Shown: positions 22,101-37,100, counted from the stretch's first letter. The stretch: DNA of 64,000 nucleotides from Turritopsis dohrnii (GCA_027922465.2 BQMF02000469.1:248001-312000); one strand, 5' to 3'. Notes: generated from the letters alone by a model not told the origin. Translations and numbers: made by a program.

Positions 22101-25100
22101 CCATCGAGGTAATGTATCAAGCATGCGATCTTGAAATTTGATGTATAACCGAGGAAGAACTGATTCTTGTTTTCTTTGTACGATCTCTTTGAATTTTAAA
22201 CAGGTGCGTGATACAGCTCTATATGTTTCTACTACGTTATCGGAGGACTTCACAGAGTCAATCAAAATCTTTTCAATGATTTCATTTCGTAGTTGCTGGT
22301 TGCCTGGAGCGGAAGAATTGATCTTTTCATGAACAGGCACCTGCTGGTCCATTGAAGCAGAAGAAGCAATTTTTGTGTCAACAGGAGGCTTTTCATCATT
22401 CACAACGATAGGAGTTGGATCCACGTATGGTTTCAACAGAGAGATACTGTACTTCTTTTTGATTTCCTTTCCATTCTTGTTAGTCAAAGAGCATAGGTTC
22501 TTCTTTGATATCGCTTGAACTGTGTATGGACCGAGCCACTTGAATGAAAATTTGCCGCCTTTTCTGTCCTCCTTCTTTTGGTTCTTTAGAAGCACCTTCT
22601 GACCAACCTTGACAACGTTTGGCACTTGGTGGCGTCGATTGTAATCACGTTGTTGTTTCTTCTGCGCTGATTGAATGTTTTCACCTACGTGTTTATGAAC
22701 TTTTTCTCTCATAGAAATTGCATTTGAAAGAACCGCATCGAACGTTTTTTTATCGAATGGTTCGTCAGTGCTGTCATCAACATTATGGAATAAATTATGA
22801 TTAATGTCGATGGGTAATGTTGGCTCTCGGTTGTACAGAAGAAAAAAGGGTGAATATTTTGTCGATGTGTTTGCTAACCCTATGCGCAAACGAAATTCCT
22901 TCGATGATATATGGCCATTCGGCGGCGTTTTCATCAAGAACCTTCACCAATGAGTCCTTGATAGTTCGGTTTAGCCGCTCACAAAGTCCATTGGATTGGG
23001 GATGGTACGCAGATGTTACGCGTTGTGCGGTGCCAGTCATTCTGTGCAGATGTTCGATCACTTCGTTGACAAACTCTCTTCCTTGATCATTGATTTGCAC
23101 TTTGATGCATCCATGACGGCAAATGATTTCATACAAAAACTGCGCAATTGTAGCAGCTGTTTTGTCTTTGGTGGGCTTTGCTTCAGACCATTTCGTAAAA
23201 TAGTCTATGCACACAATTAGATGCTTAAATTCGTCAACTTGAGGCAGATTACAAACATCGACACCAACTTGCTGCATAACTTCGTTTTTTACAGGAATAC
23301 TATGGAGCTCAGAAGATACTTTTTTTATTTTACAATGTTTTTGGCACTGGTCACATTTCTTGATAAACTCTTCCACATCACTTTTGACATTGTGCCAGTA
23401 AAATCTAGCCACGATTTTCTGATGTGTTGAATCCCTTCCACGATGAGCAGCCATTGCTTTTGCTTTAGAGTCTTCCCCTAATCCAACATGAATATCATGG
23501 ATTATCGTTTGTTGAGTCTCCTTTGAAGAAATTACAAGTCTTGAATCTTTGTACATTAGCTGGCCGTTTACAATGCTAAATGCCTTGCATGTTTTTCGAA
23601 AGTTTGCTTTTTTCCCTTTATCTCCGGCCACCTCACATGGAAACGTTTTTTCACGCAAATATTTTTCGATAGCATCAAAATCAACATGATGTGCCATTGT
23701 TTCCGTGATCTTCGTAGTTTTAAATGTCAATCCCTTTCCAAAACGTGGGTTTTCAAAGCATCAAGTTCGAATGAAGTTCGAATGAATCATTTCACAATGC
23801 AATGCAATGTAAAAAGGAGTTACTTTGGCCTAGGAAATAAGTAATCCCTTTGGGGAGTACTTATTTCCTAAAGGGAGTACTTATTTACTAGGAAAAAAGT
23901 ACTGAGGGAGTAGTTTTTTACTAGGAAGTAAGTACTGGGGGAGTACTTTTTGTCAGGGAGTGATTATAAGCTGCTACACCGGTCATATTTAAATTAAAAT
24001 GATGCAAGTTTCATATAGCTAATCTCAACTTTTAATATAACTACATACTTGTTTCTGATGAAACCAAAATGGTCAACAACATTTTACCAGTGCAAAATTA
24101 AATCCACACCAAAATTTAAGAAATCCTAGCGGCATCAAATTAAATCAAAAATATCGAAACAACAAACAAGAAAATGTTTACGTTACGCAAGGAAAATATT
24201 TGAAAAAAATATAAAACTATTTAAGGCTACAATTGTTTTATAATTTATTATAATCCTGTGAAGTCCTCTGAAGCATCACATAATACTAAATACAATTAAT
24301 AGAAGATACTCACCTGCTGCAAGAAGGTGATGAGTAATGTATTAATTTTTAATGGAGTGGTCAAACTTCTCTCCCAGGCAACAAGTTTAAAATTTTCCAA
24401 TGTCACAGGCTGTCTATATTCCCAAAATTGTGGGCAATTCATGTATCGAACATCTGTCATTTCACCATCTTGGTCCAATTTACACAAAAATTTACTTGAT
24501 TTGATTTTTGTATTCTTTCTGACATTTTCTAAATCTGATTGGTAATTCTGTAAAAACAATAGGGAAATTTACAATAACGTTCACAAAGTGTAAATATTAT
24601 TGAAAGTGACAAAACTAAATTTTCTTACATCAGCAAAAGGTTGAACAAATTCTTTATCAAATTCAAATTCCAATCGATCCCTACTTAACTTATCAGTAAG
24701 ATCACCAAACAGCTTGTACCGTTTTGCTGTAATGTATTAAGAATCAAAAAATTCATAAAGAATGAAAAATCACTTTGTCAATCCTACAGCAAAACAAAGC
24801 AAAATTATTATCTACCTGATTCCCGCTTATCATAAATATGCTTTAAAAATAGATGCAGGATTACGTGGGTATCACCAACGCTTTGTGCTGAAAATATTTT
24901 TAATAACATGTGCAAATCATGTTTTATCTGCCTAAGCAGAAAGTCTTTGCAGTCAGTGGCCTTGATTGTGGGTAATATCAATTCTGCAATTTCCTTAAAA
25001 ATAAAAAGATCAACAGATCAGATGTCTTACCATAACATTGTCATCAAAAAAAGATATTTTGAGGCTCTTTTACTCATTTAAAATCGATGTTAAGTTGTAA

Positions 25101-28100
25101 GAATGTGAAGCATCAAAAGGAAGTCCCAAAAATGTAACAAACCTTGCTGTTTCCAATATGAACTCCCAAAAGCATCGATAAATGAAGTAACAACCTTTGG
25201 AGAAACATCGACAAGGGTGATAAACTTCTTACTGAAATTGAACTTTGAAAATGTCCGTTTAAATCACTGAGGATATGACCACGTAACTCCCGATCACTAA
25301 GTATAAAATTCAAAGTCAACATTAACAAGTGAAATAGGAAACAACTATATTTTACAACTTATAAGCAATAATAGAAAAACAATTTGTCCTTCCTCCCGTG
25401 CGTTAAAATGTGATGAAGAAAGATCATGGAATGGTGAACAGAAATATCAATGTTGTGGGGCTTGAAATAACAATAAAAAATTGATTTTTCAACAAATATT
25501 GCAGATCGAAAAAGTATCAGTTAGCCTAATTTTATTTTTAGTATTTCGCCATTAAAGTTTAATTTGGAATGCAAAATACTCTATCATGCAAAACAGACTC
25601 TATCATGCAAAAAACACAACACAAAAAGAAGCTTCCTGCAGCACTGTGGCTTAATGGCAAAGGAAGACGAAAATGATTGCTAAAATTTTCCCAAGAAATT
25701 ATTTCCTTAAAATAAAAATAATCTGCATGTTTGTGATAATAATAATGTCTAAAAGAATGAAACATGCAGAGCTATGAACATTCCGTAATCATAACACAAA
25801 TGTGCATTCATCAAAAAAGGCTTGAAAGTTTTGTGTACTTTTTGTGGCTTTCGTTTTCAATGTTTTTTCCCAATAATTGCACTAATTTCACAAATTATCT
25901 TAGCATGTATTTGCATTATTCTATCCTAAAAAACATTTGCACCTGCTAGTATTTCCAGAATTTGATGTACTCATCCAACGAATTCTCGCACCACAAACTG
26001 TACAGACATCTGATTGTTCAAACTAAGTATGAATGTAATCAATGTAAAATTGTCCATTATAATAGAAAACATGATGAACCGAAATTGAAATGCACACTAG
26101 TCTTTAACCAACCTCAAAAGAAAGAAAGATTTGATCATTTGGACAATCTAAATCGAAAAAGTAAATATCATAATAAAAATGAACTAACTGATTTACATCT
26201 TTGAAAGTTAAAGAGGGACGAAACGTTGGAACTATTGATATTCCATACTATACCAATGATGAATAAAACAAAAAAATGCATGATTTGATATATCTTGTAT
26301 GACGCTTTTGGTAACACTCTTCATGTTACAATGTGAATTCATTAATAGTCTATGGTTACTATGGAAATAAAGTTAACATAAAGCTGTTCATGTGATAGCA
26401 CTTACAATGGAGCATGTTCTTTCGAGAGTCCCCTTTCGAAGAAAATTCACATGAAGGCATAGTTGGCATATAACATCTCTACGATAATTGAACAAGTGGT
26501 TAAATCATTTGTCACTAAAATTTTCACTCTTGAATCACAAAAATTTGCCTACTTTTAATTCACCAGGACTTATTATCATTTTCCTAAATAATTCCAGTAT
26601 GGTAATTGATTTACATTCTTCCAGTATTATCATGAAATGGCACAACAATTCTTGAATGTTTTTATCTTCTGTTAATTCTGCAATCTTTTGAACTTCACTA
26701 AAGTTGCTTGGGAACTGAAAAAAAGATATATGTATATACGTATATTCTGTCACATCAAAATTATGAATAACAAAGAGTTATGTTTGGCAATAGCCTTAGT
26801 ACTAAAACCTGTCTTGTTACCAGCATTGGGATGAAGTCTGTTTGTTGACAGTCTCTAGATTTGTTGTTGCATTAATTTATGATTAATAAATTTAAAGACT
26901 AGTCATAGAACTCAATACTCCGTGCAATAAAGCACAAATAAAAATCTCACAGACTATAAGTAACCCTTTCAAATGGCAATAATATTTGTGACAATTTCCT
27001 GGTTAAAATGTATTTATACCGGTTTTCATGTTTTTGAATCGGATTGTTTTAGTACATATCAATTTAGCACAATGCAATCAAAGACAGTTAAACATTACAG
27101 ATATGTTTTTTTCCTGATATGGTCATTTACAGTTTTTAAATGTTTAATTTCTAAATATAATTCCACATTCTCAATAATACGTCTTTTGGAAGTCTTTTCA
27201 AAATATCAAGCCAGAACACATAGACAGTAAGGCCTGCAGGGCTAGCTCATACAACATGACAGCCATAATCAATATTATTTTCAATTTAAGGTTAAAGTTT
27301 TCGTTTATGTTACAGCTTTAAGTGTTCTGGCTGCAATGTCAATGTCAATCATGGTAAGACAAAAACACCATTTAAAATTAAAGGGGAAGTTCGCCTGAGA
27401 TCCTTTATTCCAGACAAAAACGTCGAAATATAATCATCATCGTCATTTTTATTTCAAGAATCGTTTTTTAGTCATGTCTTTCTTTTGAAAAAAAAAATTT
27501 TTTTAATCTGTTCAGTGTGAGAGGTCACTCCGTGCAGAAAGAAAATGTGCAGAGTAAAAAGCATTATTAAAAATAAAGTGTTTTTTAGAAAATGTCGTGC
27601 TTTGAACTATTCTGAACTGAAAAATTGAAACACTTGATATGAATAAACATAAACCTTTTTATTTCAAACCATGAAAAGATGTTGAAAATCTTAGTAGTCG
27701 TAACAAAGAAGTTTTGGTCGTTTATTTTGACTTAGAATTTGGTGAAATGTAGAAGAACAACTTTTAAATTAAAAATAAAACGATGTACTTGTTTGCTAGA
27801 GTGAAGGATTCTTTACGTTTAAGTTTTTTCGGCACGGTTTGACGTCATTTAATGATTTATAATAAATATCTGTTTCAACTATATTACATGTGAAAACAAA
27901 TAATTTTTCAGTTTCCAAAAGAATTAATATCTTACGAACGAAAAGAGCATTTTCAAAAATTTAAAAAGGGTTTTTCTAATTTTTTAAAGGATTACAAGTT
28001 AAAGCAAAAAGATAAAAGTTGAAAAATTGCACTGAACTTGTGAACACCTAGGAGTTTCTCAAGTTACCGTTAAGTGTCACAGAGTCTCTTTTTTCTCTTG

Positions 28101-31100
28101 ACACACTGTTTATGTAATTATTTTACACACATTTAAAAATTAATTTTGACTGTAAGAGTGTGCTTTTGATTTTAGGGTTTTGGAATAATGATAACATGTT
28201 TACTTTTACGATGGAAATACTTTACTGAGCGGTTTTTTAAGGTTAATACTAAAAGTTGCTTTATACTATTTTTTAATACCTATCATTAAACCTTTCGATA
28301 ATAACATTTTAAGTTCTTTTATGCAATGCCTCTTCAAGGACAAATTAACATAGGAGAAATATATAGGCTGCCTCACTGGTTCTGAATGAAAATCCATTTG
28401 AAAATATAGGCAATCAGTTGGTTATACCGCAGCTCCAGTTAGCAGACTATTGTTTGTGATATGATATAATTTTTGTAAGTTGAGAATTTGATAATCACAT
28501 TTGTGAGTTCATGAAATACCTTCCATATAGAAGTTAAAAGTACCTGTTCTATTGTACTTACCACGATATGTTGAAACCCCTCAGAATTGTAATCAAGTTC
28601 GAAACTCTAAAATAAAAATCTTCTATTTAAAATTTGATGATTAATATTGTCATTGCCAAAAATGTCAAAGGCAACAAATAAGTAAACGTGTGGGTTTTAA
28701 ACATGAAAAAATGAAACTTTAATAATACCATTTGTTGTATGAGTCTCAAAAACATATTTCTTTGATCTTCATATATTATACCATACATCAAAAAATTGTC
28801 AGATAACTTAAATGAAAAATACCAGGAGGCAGTTAATCATGTCAGGTCTTATTAAAGATATTATGTGTAGATATAAATGCAATTCTATTATCAGCACCTT
28901 ATTGATTATTAACATTTGATTAAAAAATTGATACTGTTGAAGTTGTCAAGCTAATAGGGATAAAACTTGATAATAAACTGTCGTTTTAACCCGATGTTAT
29001 GGAGCTCTGTAAAAGACCTAACCAAAACTTAGAGTAGAAGGGCAAGAATGTTCATTTCTCAAAAGCTTTCATTTTATATGATTATATGTTTCTAGAAAAT
29101 TTATTAATTTATTTATGATGGTTGGATTTTATTAGATGTTGCTTTGTAAAGTCTAGGACTTTAAATAAAGATGAAATAAAAATAAATCAATAACTTATTT
29201 CAATATCAGTGGAGTTTTTTACTTTCAATGACATTCTACATACTTATTTTCTCAAACAATATATTCAAGTCAAAATATAAAACTGACAAATATCCAAACA
29301 GAACATAACATTGAGTCAAACCTTGAAGTATTTTACAATACCTCTTGATCACCAGATCTTGATGGCTTTAACCAGTTGAATCTTTTGAGTTCCCTGTTGC
29401 CATAGCATTGAATGATTTTACGCTGCAAAAACATATGTCCATCGCTGTTAGGATAGTTGTGGACAAATTTCTTGAGGATTGAAATAATGTTTTTCAAATC
29501 CTTCTCTTTATAATCTTCAAAGTCATTGTGAGAAAGATCTTTTGAGTAAAGAAGTGATAATGTGGCATCAACACAGAATCGAATCATTGCAATGTATTTT
29601 AACATCTCAGCAGATATTTTGATCACATCTCCAAGCTTTTCCAAGAGTGATAAGGCATCGTTAAAAGTGTCTTCAATGTGAGCAATATAAAAGGGACTTA
29701 TTTCTGTTTCTCCCCTCAGCAACAATGCATCAGAATTTAGATGATCCTGTTGAAGTGTGAATATACAATAACATTACAATCTTCCTATCTTAACTAGGTT
29801 ACCGAAAAACACTTTTCGTATTTTCTCAATTTATCAATGAATTTCTTCAACCAAGAAGGACAACATTGAAATTAATGTTCATTGTGATCTGTGTTTAATT
29901 ATACATACACGTTACAAATGTAAATTTGCAAATTTTGGTTTGTTTGTAATATTTTTAGATTTGTAAAAAATCACTTCACTTGTACCAATACCCAGTAGAT
30001 TGAATTAAATTCTGATAAAATTGAACGTGCAAATACATGTGTTTCATAATGTTGGAAATGGAAATTTTACAATAAACAATAAGCTCGATGTAATTAAACT
30101 ACGTGTTAATCGACCATTAAAAATTTAATTACATTTTTCCAAGACATTTTGCTTATTTTTTCAAAAACCACTTTATCATTTTTCACAAAAATATACCGGC
30201 CGAAAGAACTTGAAAATGGCTTTCCATCGATGCGAAAATTATTTTGAAATTCGGTATTCATTTAAAAAAACAGATTTAAAATTTCTCTTTCCAACACTAT
30301 AAAACACACTGTATATAAAAATGTTTACATTCAATGTCTAAATATTTTGAGGTGAAAATTTCAAGCTACTTTTAACTGTATTCTAAGTATTTCGGAAAGT
30401 TACAGAAGAAAAAATGAGAATGTTTTCTTTTATACCCAATCTTAAAATGTAGCTAATTTGAGTCTATATTCAAGTAAACGAGATAATTTTTCTTGTCATT
30501 TAAGGTGTAGTTTACGTAAAATTTTCAATTTACCTTTGTGAATCTACTAAGCTTGTGATGAAATAATTTAGTGCAAATCTAGTGTGACAAACTGGCAGAT
30601 TCACAATTGATAACAAAAAATACATCAAAGTTTGATAACGTTACTCATATTTCACCAAATGATCCAAGGAAAATGCAAAAAATTTGAATTAAATAAATAA
30701 CTAATCATCGACTTGAGAAACAGAAATTGTCATTCCATTTTACTGATGTCAACAAAAACTAACTTACCTCATAGCACTGGATAAAGAGTTTACAAATGTT
30801 CAATTTATCACCATTTGTCACAGCAAGTTTTGGATTATCAAAGACACATTCATCAATTAAATTACCAATAACATTTTCCCTAAAAACACAAATCGATGTA
30901 AAAAGCACACAGAAAACTAAGGCAAATAAAAACATCTGCAACACATAGTACACACCGCTTTAGTAGCTGCTGCAAAATATATGTCCGAACAACTGGATTT
31001 AGGTTGAGTAAGTTATCTTGTATGGATGAAATTTGGCTGAATGTTCCTTTTGGTGAACGCAATGCATATCCCAAAATCGCTTTCAATACATTCGTATCGA

Positions 31101-34100
31101 CGACTTTGAAATCATCATTTGTCAAATAAAATTTATCAACAATGCTCAAGAAAAAATTTTCCATTTCAATGTGTCCATAGTTTTTGTTTCTAAAAGTTGA
31201 ATTAAGAAGATAAGTAAATACACCTAGCAATTACCCTGTAAAAGTCAATGGTTATGTGTATAAAACATTTTGTCCAAGAAAATTCTTTTCAACATCTCCA
31301 ATTTATTAAACTTTTGGCTCGAATGTGAGCCATGATAAAATTGATAAAGTAAAAATTACTGTGAGAAAAAAAATTGAATAAAACATCGATTCTTCCATGA
31401 TAATAATGATACTATTATGTATTTTGTATGTGCTTTGTATTTATTAAACTTGTTGGTAGTACTAATAAAAAGAAAAAGTTAATCATTACCAAATTAAGTC
31501 CACTGCAACGCTTATTTTTAAAAAATGGTTTACCTTTCAATTACCCTTAGCATAACATCAATAACCATTTGAATTCCATTAGAACTATTCATATTTATAA
31601 TTTTGCATTCATTGATCATCTAAAAAGAAACCATATATATATGCATGCATTCCAATCATTCAATTATTATGCTGTAGCAAAATAATCATCCAGAAAGTTA
31701 GGTAGGAAGACAAACAAACAATTTAGCAGATGCTGAATACTGAATGGTTGGACTTTATGAAAATGTTCTTGATGATATACAACTACACTCAATTATTGTT
31801 ATAACTATTGAATTCTGAATGAGTGTATCAACAAAGTATTTCTAAAACATGACTGCATAATAATGATACTCTGTATTTTATTATTTCCTGTAGATGACCT
31901 TCAGGATACTTTGCCAGTCATTTAGTGCTTAGTGGCAATTATTTCAAAATAGAGAATTGATGACCATGTCCCTAACTTGCTCAAATTGACTGAATATTTT
32001 CCAGAATCCCTAAAACCAGCATTATTGCCCCCGCAGCGAGCGTGAGCGTCAATTTCCGATTTTGTTCTTCATTCTCATCATCATCATCATCATCATCTTC
32101 CAACTTTCGCGTTGACGTTACACGGTGATATACAATTATTAGCTGACTATGCTTTTTTTACCGTTTCAAAGCATGGTACTGTAAGTGGGAGACAGAATGT
32201 TTTTTCGTATGTCTTTCCTAACTTATTATTATATTATACTATGTTATTTAGGAAGTTCGTATGCTAACATTGCTTAGACATTCTTAGATTTCTGCGAAAG
32301 CAAGAAATACTTTACGATCGTCTTTGTTTTTTTTTCATCTTACTGTCCAAACCTAGCGATTTTTTCTATTTTGAATATCATTGGTTCATACAGTCGCCGT
32401 CTCAAAATTCATTGGTGCATAAAGCTCCACTATTACGAAAGGGTGCTAATTGACTTTAATAGTGCTAGTTAATTGGTTTGAATTTCCGTCATGTGGTCAT
32501 CCGGGTATTTTTCGACCTCACTTTCGCACGCCGTTCGCATAATGGTAGACGAAACCGAAGAAACCCACTAGACTTCCACGTATTGATTGATCAATATTTA
32601 ACAGATTTAAAAGAAGATTTAAGGGAGAAAGGGGAGAAATTTATAATTATCTTACAATGATTCTACTGCGTTCATTCTTTTCCAAAAACAAGTTATCAAT
32701 GTTTTTAAAAACAGTGTGTGCAACTCTTATTTTTTGCAAAATGTCTGCTGGGATTCTTAAGCCTTTCTAAATACAACATATATACCGTTTGTTTCATGTG
32801 TTGGCTGTAGTGCTTTTTAAGCTCTTAATACATACAGCTCAGCTCAGTTTTCTCTTCAGCTCCAACAACATACAAGGAATGTCTTGTCTACCCTCTACAT
32901 GTGCATCATTTTATGTTTGATGTTTCTCTAGCTATTTTAGCTTATTTACTTGTATAGTTCATGGCTGTATTATCAATGTCCTGAATTAGGAATGGGGACT
33001 TTCTATTTACGATAGCAAATTGAAACTTCCTTGATTGTCTGTAAATTCTTAATACTGGACGACATCTTTTAACGCAAATTTCTGCTTTCAGTTATGTTTG
33101 CTAATTTTGGTAAGTTTAGGTCATATTTTTCATAATCCTAATCTTTGTTTACTTTTTGTGTTTGGGAAGTCTTAGTAATTAGGAAGATTGGCTATACATA
33201 CGTAATCACCACTGTGATATCCTGAAAGCATATAAATTTGATGTTATTTTGTTCATTAAGTTTATTGGGGGAGTTAATGTACGTTTCGTATTGTGTCAAT
33301 TATCCTTTCATAATGCCTTGGCGTGTATACATAATTAAAAATTAATGTTTTTTAAGTTTCTGAATAAATCTTTATAATCTTTTCATGAAATTTAGTTCAG
33401 GTAATGCGTGTTTTTAAATTAAAAAGATAGCAATGACATATTGTTACTCAAATTAAAGCACAAATTTCTGTTTTCAGTTATGTATGTTGATTTTGTATGA
33501 ATATAGATGTATTTCGTATCATTGAAATCTACGTTTTCCTTTTTGTCCTTGTGAATTAGGAATTCTGTAAGAAAGATTGACAAGACATATGGAATTCATA
33601 AATTCATAACATTTACAGTGCCTTACATGCATACTCATTGTCTTATCTGAATTGATCACTGAATCCTTAATATCATTTCGTACCAACAAAATAAAGAACA
33701 TTACGTCATTCAGATATTATCAAGTTTATTGGTGTTTATTGGTATAAAGTTTTGTATAGTGACAATTATGTTTTTTCCAGAATTTTGGGGAGTATATCAT
33801 CAGAAATTCAATAAATATATTTTGTAGATTAAACTTTTCATAAATTTCAAGAATTTCATAGTCTTTTTTTGTGATACTTCAGCTGATTTTGCAGAAATCC
33901 TGATGCCTGCAAGGGCATCTTGTTTTTCTTCTTTTTTTTCTTACTGTCCAAACCTAGCAGTTTTTTGAAATTTCGTGCGTCCATTTACATGAAACCAAAG
34001 CACCGTGCATTGCATGTCAGCGAAAGATTTACAAAAGTTTCTTTAGTCAAAGTTAAATGGATTTTAAGGAAAGTATACATATTTTAAGATGAAAAAAAAA

Positions 34101-37100
34101 AATTTAAAAAAGAAAATTATAACAAAATACCCTTATGGGCAGAAAGATTTCTGCAAAATCTGTTGAAGCATGAGAAATGAAAAAAGTTATGACATTTATG
34201 AAATTCGACAAAAAATGTTACGCGATCTAAGTGGGCCTTTGACTCTTCTGTTGAGAACTTCTTTTTAGTTAGAAAAGAATGATCAGAGTCCAAGATAATT
34301 ATAAGTTTCTTCTATATATTTTCTGTTTCATCTTAAAATATGTATATCTTCTTTAAAATCCATTTAATATTGATCAAAGAAACTTTTGTAAATCTTTCGC
34401 TGACATGCAATGCACAGTGCTTTGGCTTCATATAAATGCACGCACAAAATTTCAAAAAACCGCTAGGTTTGGACAGTATGAAAAAGAACAAGATGCCCTA
34501 CCGGGCAGAAGTATTCCTGCGGATGACTGTAAGACTTTCTAGAAAGATTTCAGAAAGAACTGATATTAGTTCGCGCTTTAAAAAGATATGCATAATGCAG
34601 AATGATGTTGCGGTATTTTACATTTTACCTTTTAACAACGATAACAATTAAACTTTGTTGTCTCATATAAAACTTCAGTCTTGCTTCAATTTAGAGAATT
34701 TTAAAAAAGATTTTAATTCAAAGTTGTATTCCCTAAAGAATCTTCAAGAAGTAATTAAGTAATAAAAAGTTTGTCGCGTCAAGAAAAGTCTGTGCTTATA
34801 AAGTAATAACTTCGAATTCATTTAATTACATTCCCGAGAGCATCATAAAAGTTAAGAGACTTTGAAAAATTTTGCCGGAGATCAAGCTTAAAAAGGAACA
34901 CCGTCAGTTTAAAAATCCATTAGAGAACACTCTTCCGTGGACGATTCAAAATACTCCTTTTAAAACTATACAGTATGAAAATCTTTATGTTGTTTGTACC
35001 TGAGTTTCATAATAGTAACCTTTACTTGGCCTTTGCAAAATTATAAAAATTCTGTGTTTACTTTATATCGTCACCTTAATGGTATACACATTTTAAAGTC
35101 GTAGAACATTCTAAATTCGACTAGTCAATTAAGAAAGTGTTCATCAAATCATAAATAAAATAGGTAGAAGTTGATGAGGAAGATGAGCTGTGATTCATGA
35201 TTCCAGAGCTTTATAAAAACAGGGTAGCTTATCTAGGAACATGAATTAAAAAATTGAATTACATTTAGAAAGACTAATAGAAACCTTACGCATTAAATCG
35301 ATATAAACATACCCTATTGGTAGTCGTTCATATCTGTTTTGAAGCATCAAGAACTGCTTATTTATCAAGAATGACTACTAAGAATATTAGTTTCACGTAG
35401 ATTATCAGTTTGGATCATAAATGTTCTTGATTCTTTTAAGTTTTACAGCCGTACTACAACCTCTTCTATATCCATATATTCAAGAAAGAAACTTTCACAG
35501 ATCTACGCATGCTTCTTCGCTTCCATTTTTAAAACAACTACGGAAAACGTAAGAACGTTGCATAAGACTCACATGAAACAACATTTCTACCTTGGCATCT
35601 GCGATTTAGCCATATGTTAATTATTCCTTTCACTAGAGCTTATATTTTACACTTTTAGAGTCTTTTCAAGCAAAGTACTTGTATACAATGAATACAGTGT
35701 GGGTTTAGACTGTTAAATCATTAAAAGAATGTAAGTTGGGAACATTAATGATTTGAGTGGCTATTTCCCATCGGCAAAAATTGGTCTAGGTTAGGACAGT
35801 GAAAAAAAAAACAAACAAAAACAAGATGCCCTACCGGGCAGAAGTATTCCTGCGGATGACTGTAAGACTTTCTGGAGCTTTTTCAGGAAGAAATGGATGT
35901 TAGTTGACGTTTTAAAACCATGTGCATAGTGCGAAATGATGTTTGCAGTATTTTACATTTTACCATTTAGCTACGATAACTATTAAACTTTGTTGTTTCA
36001 TATAAAACTTCAGTCTTGCATCAATTTAGAGATTTTTTTAAAAAGATTTCCATTCGAAGTTGCACTCCCTAAAGCATCTTCAAGAAGCAATTAACTAATT
36101 AAAAGACTATCGCGTTAAGAATAATCTGTGCTTTAAAAGGTGAATGTTTGTTCACGGTTTAAAACAATATGCATAATGTGGTATGATGTTCTTTGTGTTT
36201 TACAGTTTATCTTGTAGCTGTGAAAGAAGTAATACTTGTTATTTCATATAAACTGCACTGTTTTGCATCATTTAGAGATTTTTTCAAAAAGTTTTTTATT
36301 CATAGTTATATTCCCTAAAGCATCTTCAAAAAGTAATTAAGTAATGAAAACTTTGTCACATTAAGTTTTGAATGGAAAATCTGTGGCGTAAATAGTAATA
36401 ATTTCGAATTCATTTAATTACATTCCCGAGAGCATCATAAAAGTTAAGAGACTTTGAAATATTTTGCCGGAGATCAAGCTTAAAAAGGAACACCGTCAGT
36501 TTAAAAATCCATTAGAGAACACTCTTCCGTGGACGTTTCAAAATACTCCTTTTAAAACTATACAGTATGAAAATCTTTATGTTGTTTGTACCTGAACTTC
36601 ATAATAAAAACTTTTACTTAGCCTTGCGAAATAATAAAAATACCTGTGTTTCCTTTTCATCGTCAGCTTGATAGTATACAAATTTTAGAATCATACAATA
36701 TTTTAAATTCGACTAGTCAATAAAAAAAGTGGTCATCTATTGATTAATAAAATGGGTATAAGCTGATTAGGAAGATGAGCTGTGCTTCAAGATTCCAGAG
36801 CTTTATAAAAACAGGATAACTAACCTAGGAACATGAAATAGAAAATTGTATTATATTTAGAAAAAGACTAGTAGAAACCTTACGCATTTTTTTAAACCGA
36901 TGTAAAAGCATACCGTTTTTGTAGTCGTTCATATCTGATTTGAAGCATCAAAAACTGCTTATTTATCACGAATAACTACTAAGAGTATTAGTTTCACGTA
37001 GATTATCAGTTTGGATCATAAATGTTCTTGATTCTTTTAAGTTTGACAGCGGTGTAACCTCTTCTATATCCATATATTCAACCAAGAAATTTTCTCAGAT

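Larger units (their letters stand above)
19996..23730 (-). pseudogene. Ginger integrase-Ulp1 protease fusion, split by a Penelope insertion
   Basis: Minus strand from 23,730. Order: H2C2 zinc-binding region (HRGRDSTHQKIVARFYWHN, then CDQCQKHC), DDE integrase core (VGVDVCNLP, INDQGREF, HPQSNGLCERLNRT), a 2-bp loss near 22,867 shifting the frame after FAHRVSKH, then NTSTKYSPFFLLYNREP, a GPY module (GQKVLLKNQKK, FKWLGPYTV, LLKPY), and a linker to ESAWLIIRPEKHSWFTVERI-like text ending at 21,940. There the 1.3-kb Penelope element interrupts. Reading resumes in frame at 20,620 and leads into a Ulp1-type C48 cysteine protease with LNDRIMDAAQ, SNHWLL (His), QICDSL (Asp) and QPDGFNCGPFAVAFA (Cys), ending TAA at 19,996. 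Removing the insertion restores one frame across the junction. The frameshift and the insertion both inactivate it. Confidence 0.85.
19564..23955 (-). mobile_element. Ginger-type (integrase-encoding) DNA transposon, interrupted by a Penelope element
   Basis: Ends carry complex inverted repeats made of reiterated 'agtactcccc' / 'cttatttcctaggaaat' blocks at 19,575-19,735 and, inverted, at 23,820-23,955; proposed tips TGTCA and its inverse. No gag, protease, reverse transcriptase or LTR is present; instead there is a Gypsy-like integrase fused to a Ulp1-type protease. This is the design described for Ginger1 elements. A target duplication could not be seen, so the outer borders are approximate. 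Confidence 0.7.

Noticed and set aside
21930..23730. Gypsy LTR retrotransposon
   Set aside because: Integrase only; no gag, protease, reverse transcriptase, RNase H or LTRs, and a Ulp1 protease plus inverted ends fit Ginger better.
25962..26204. + strand frame with CxxC and His residues (possible zinc finger)
   Set aside because: Single CxxC, no regular finger spacing, lies antisense in an intron, and no neighbouring coding evidence.
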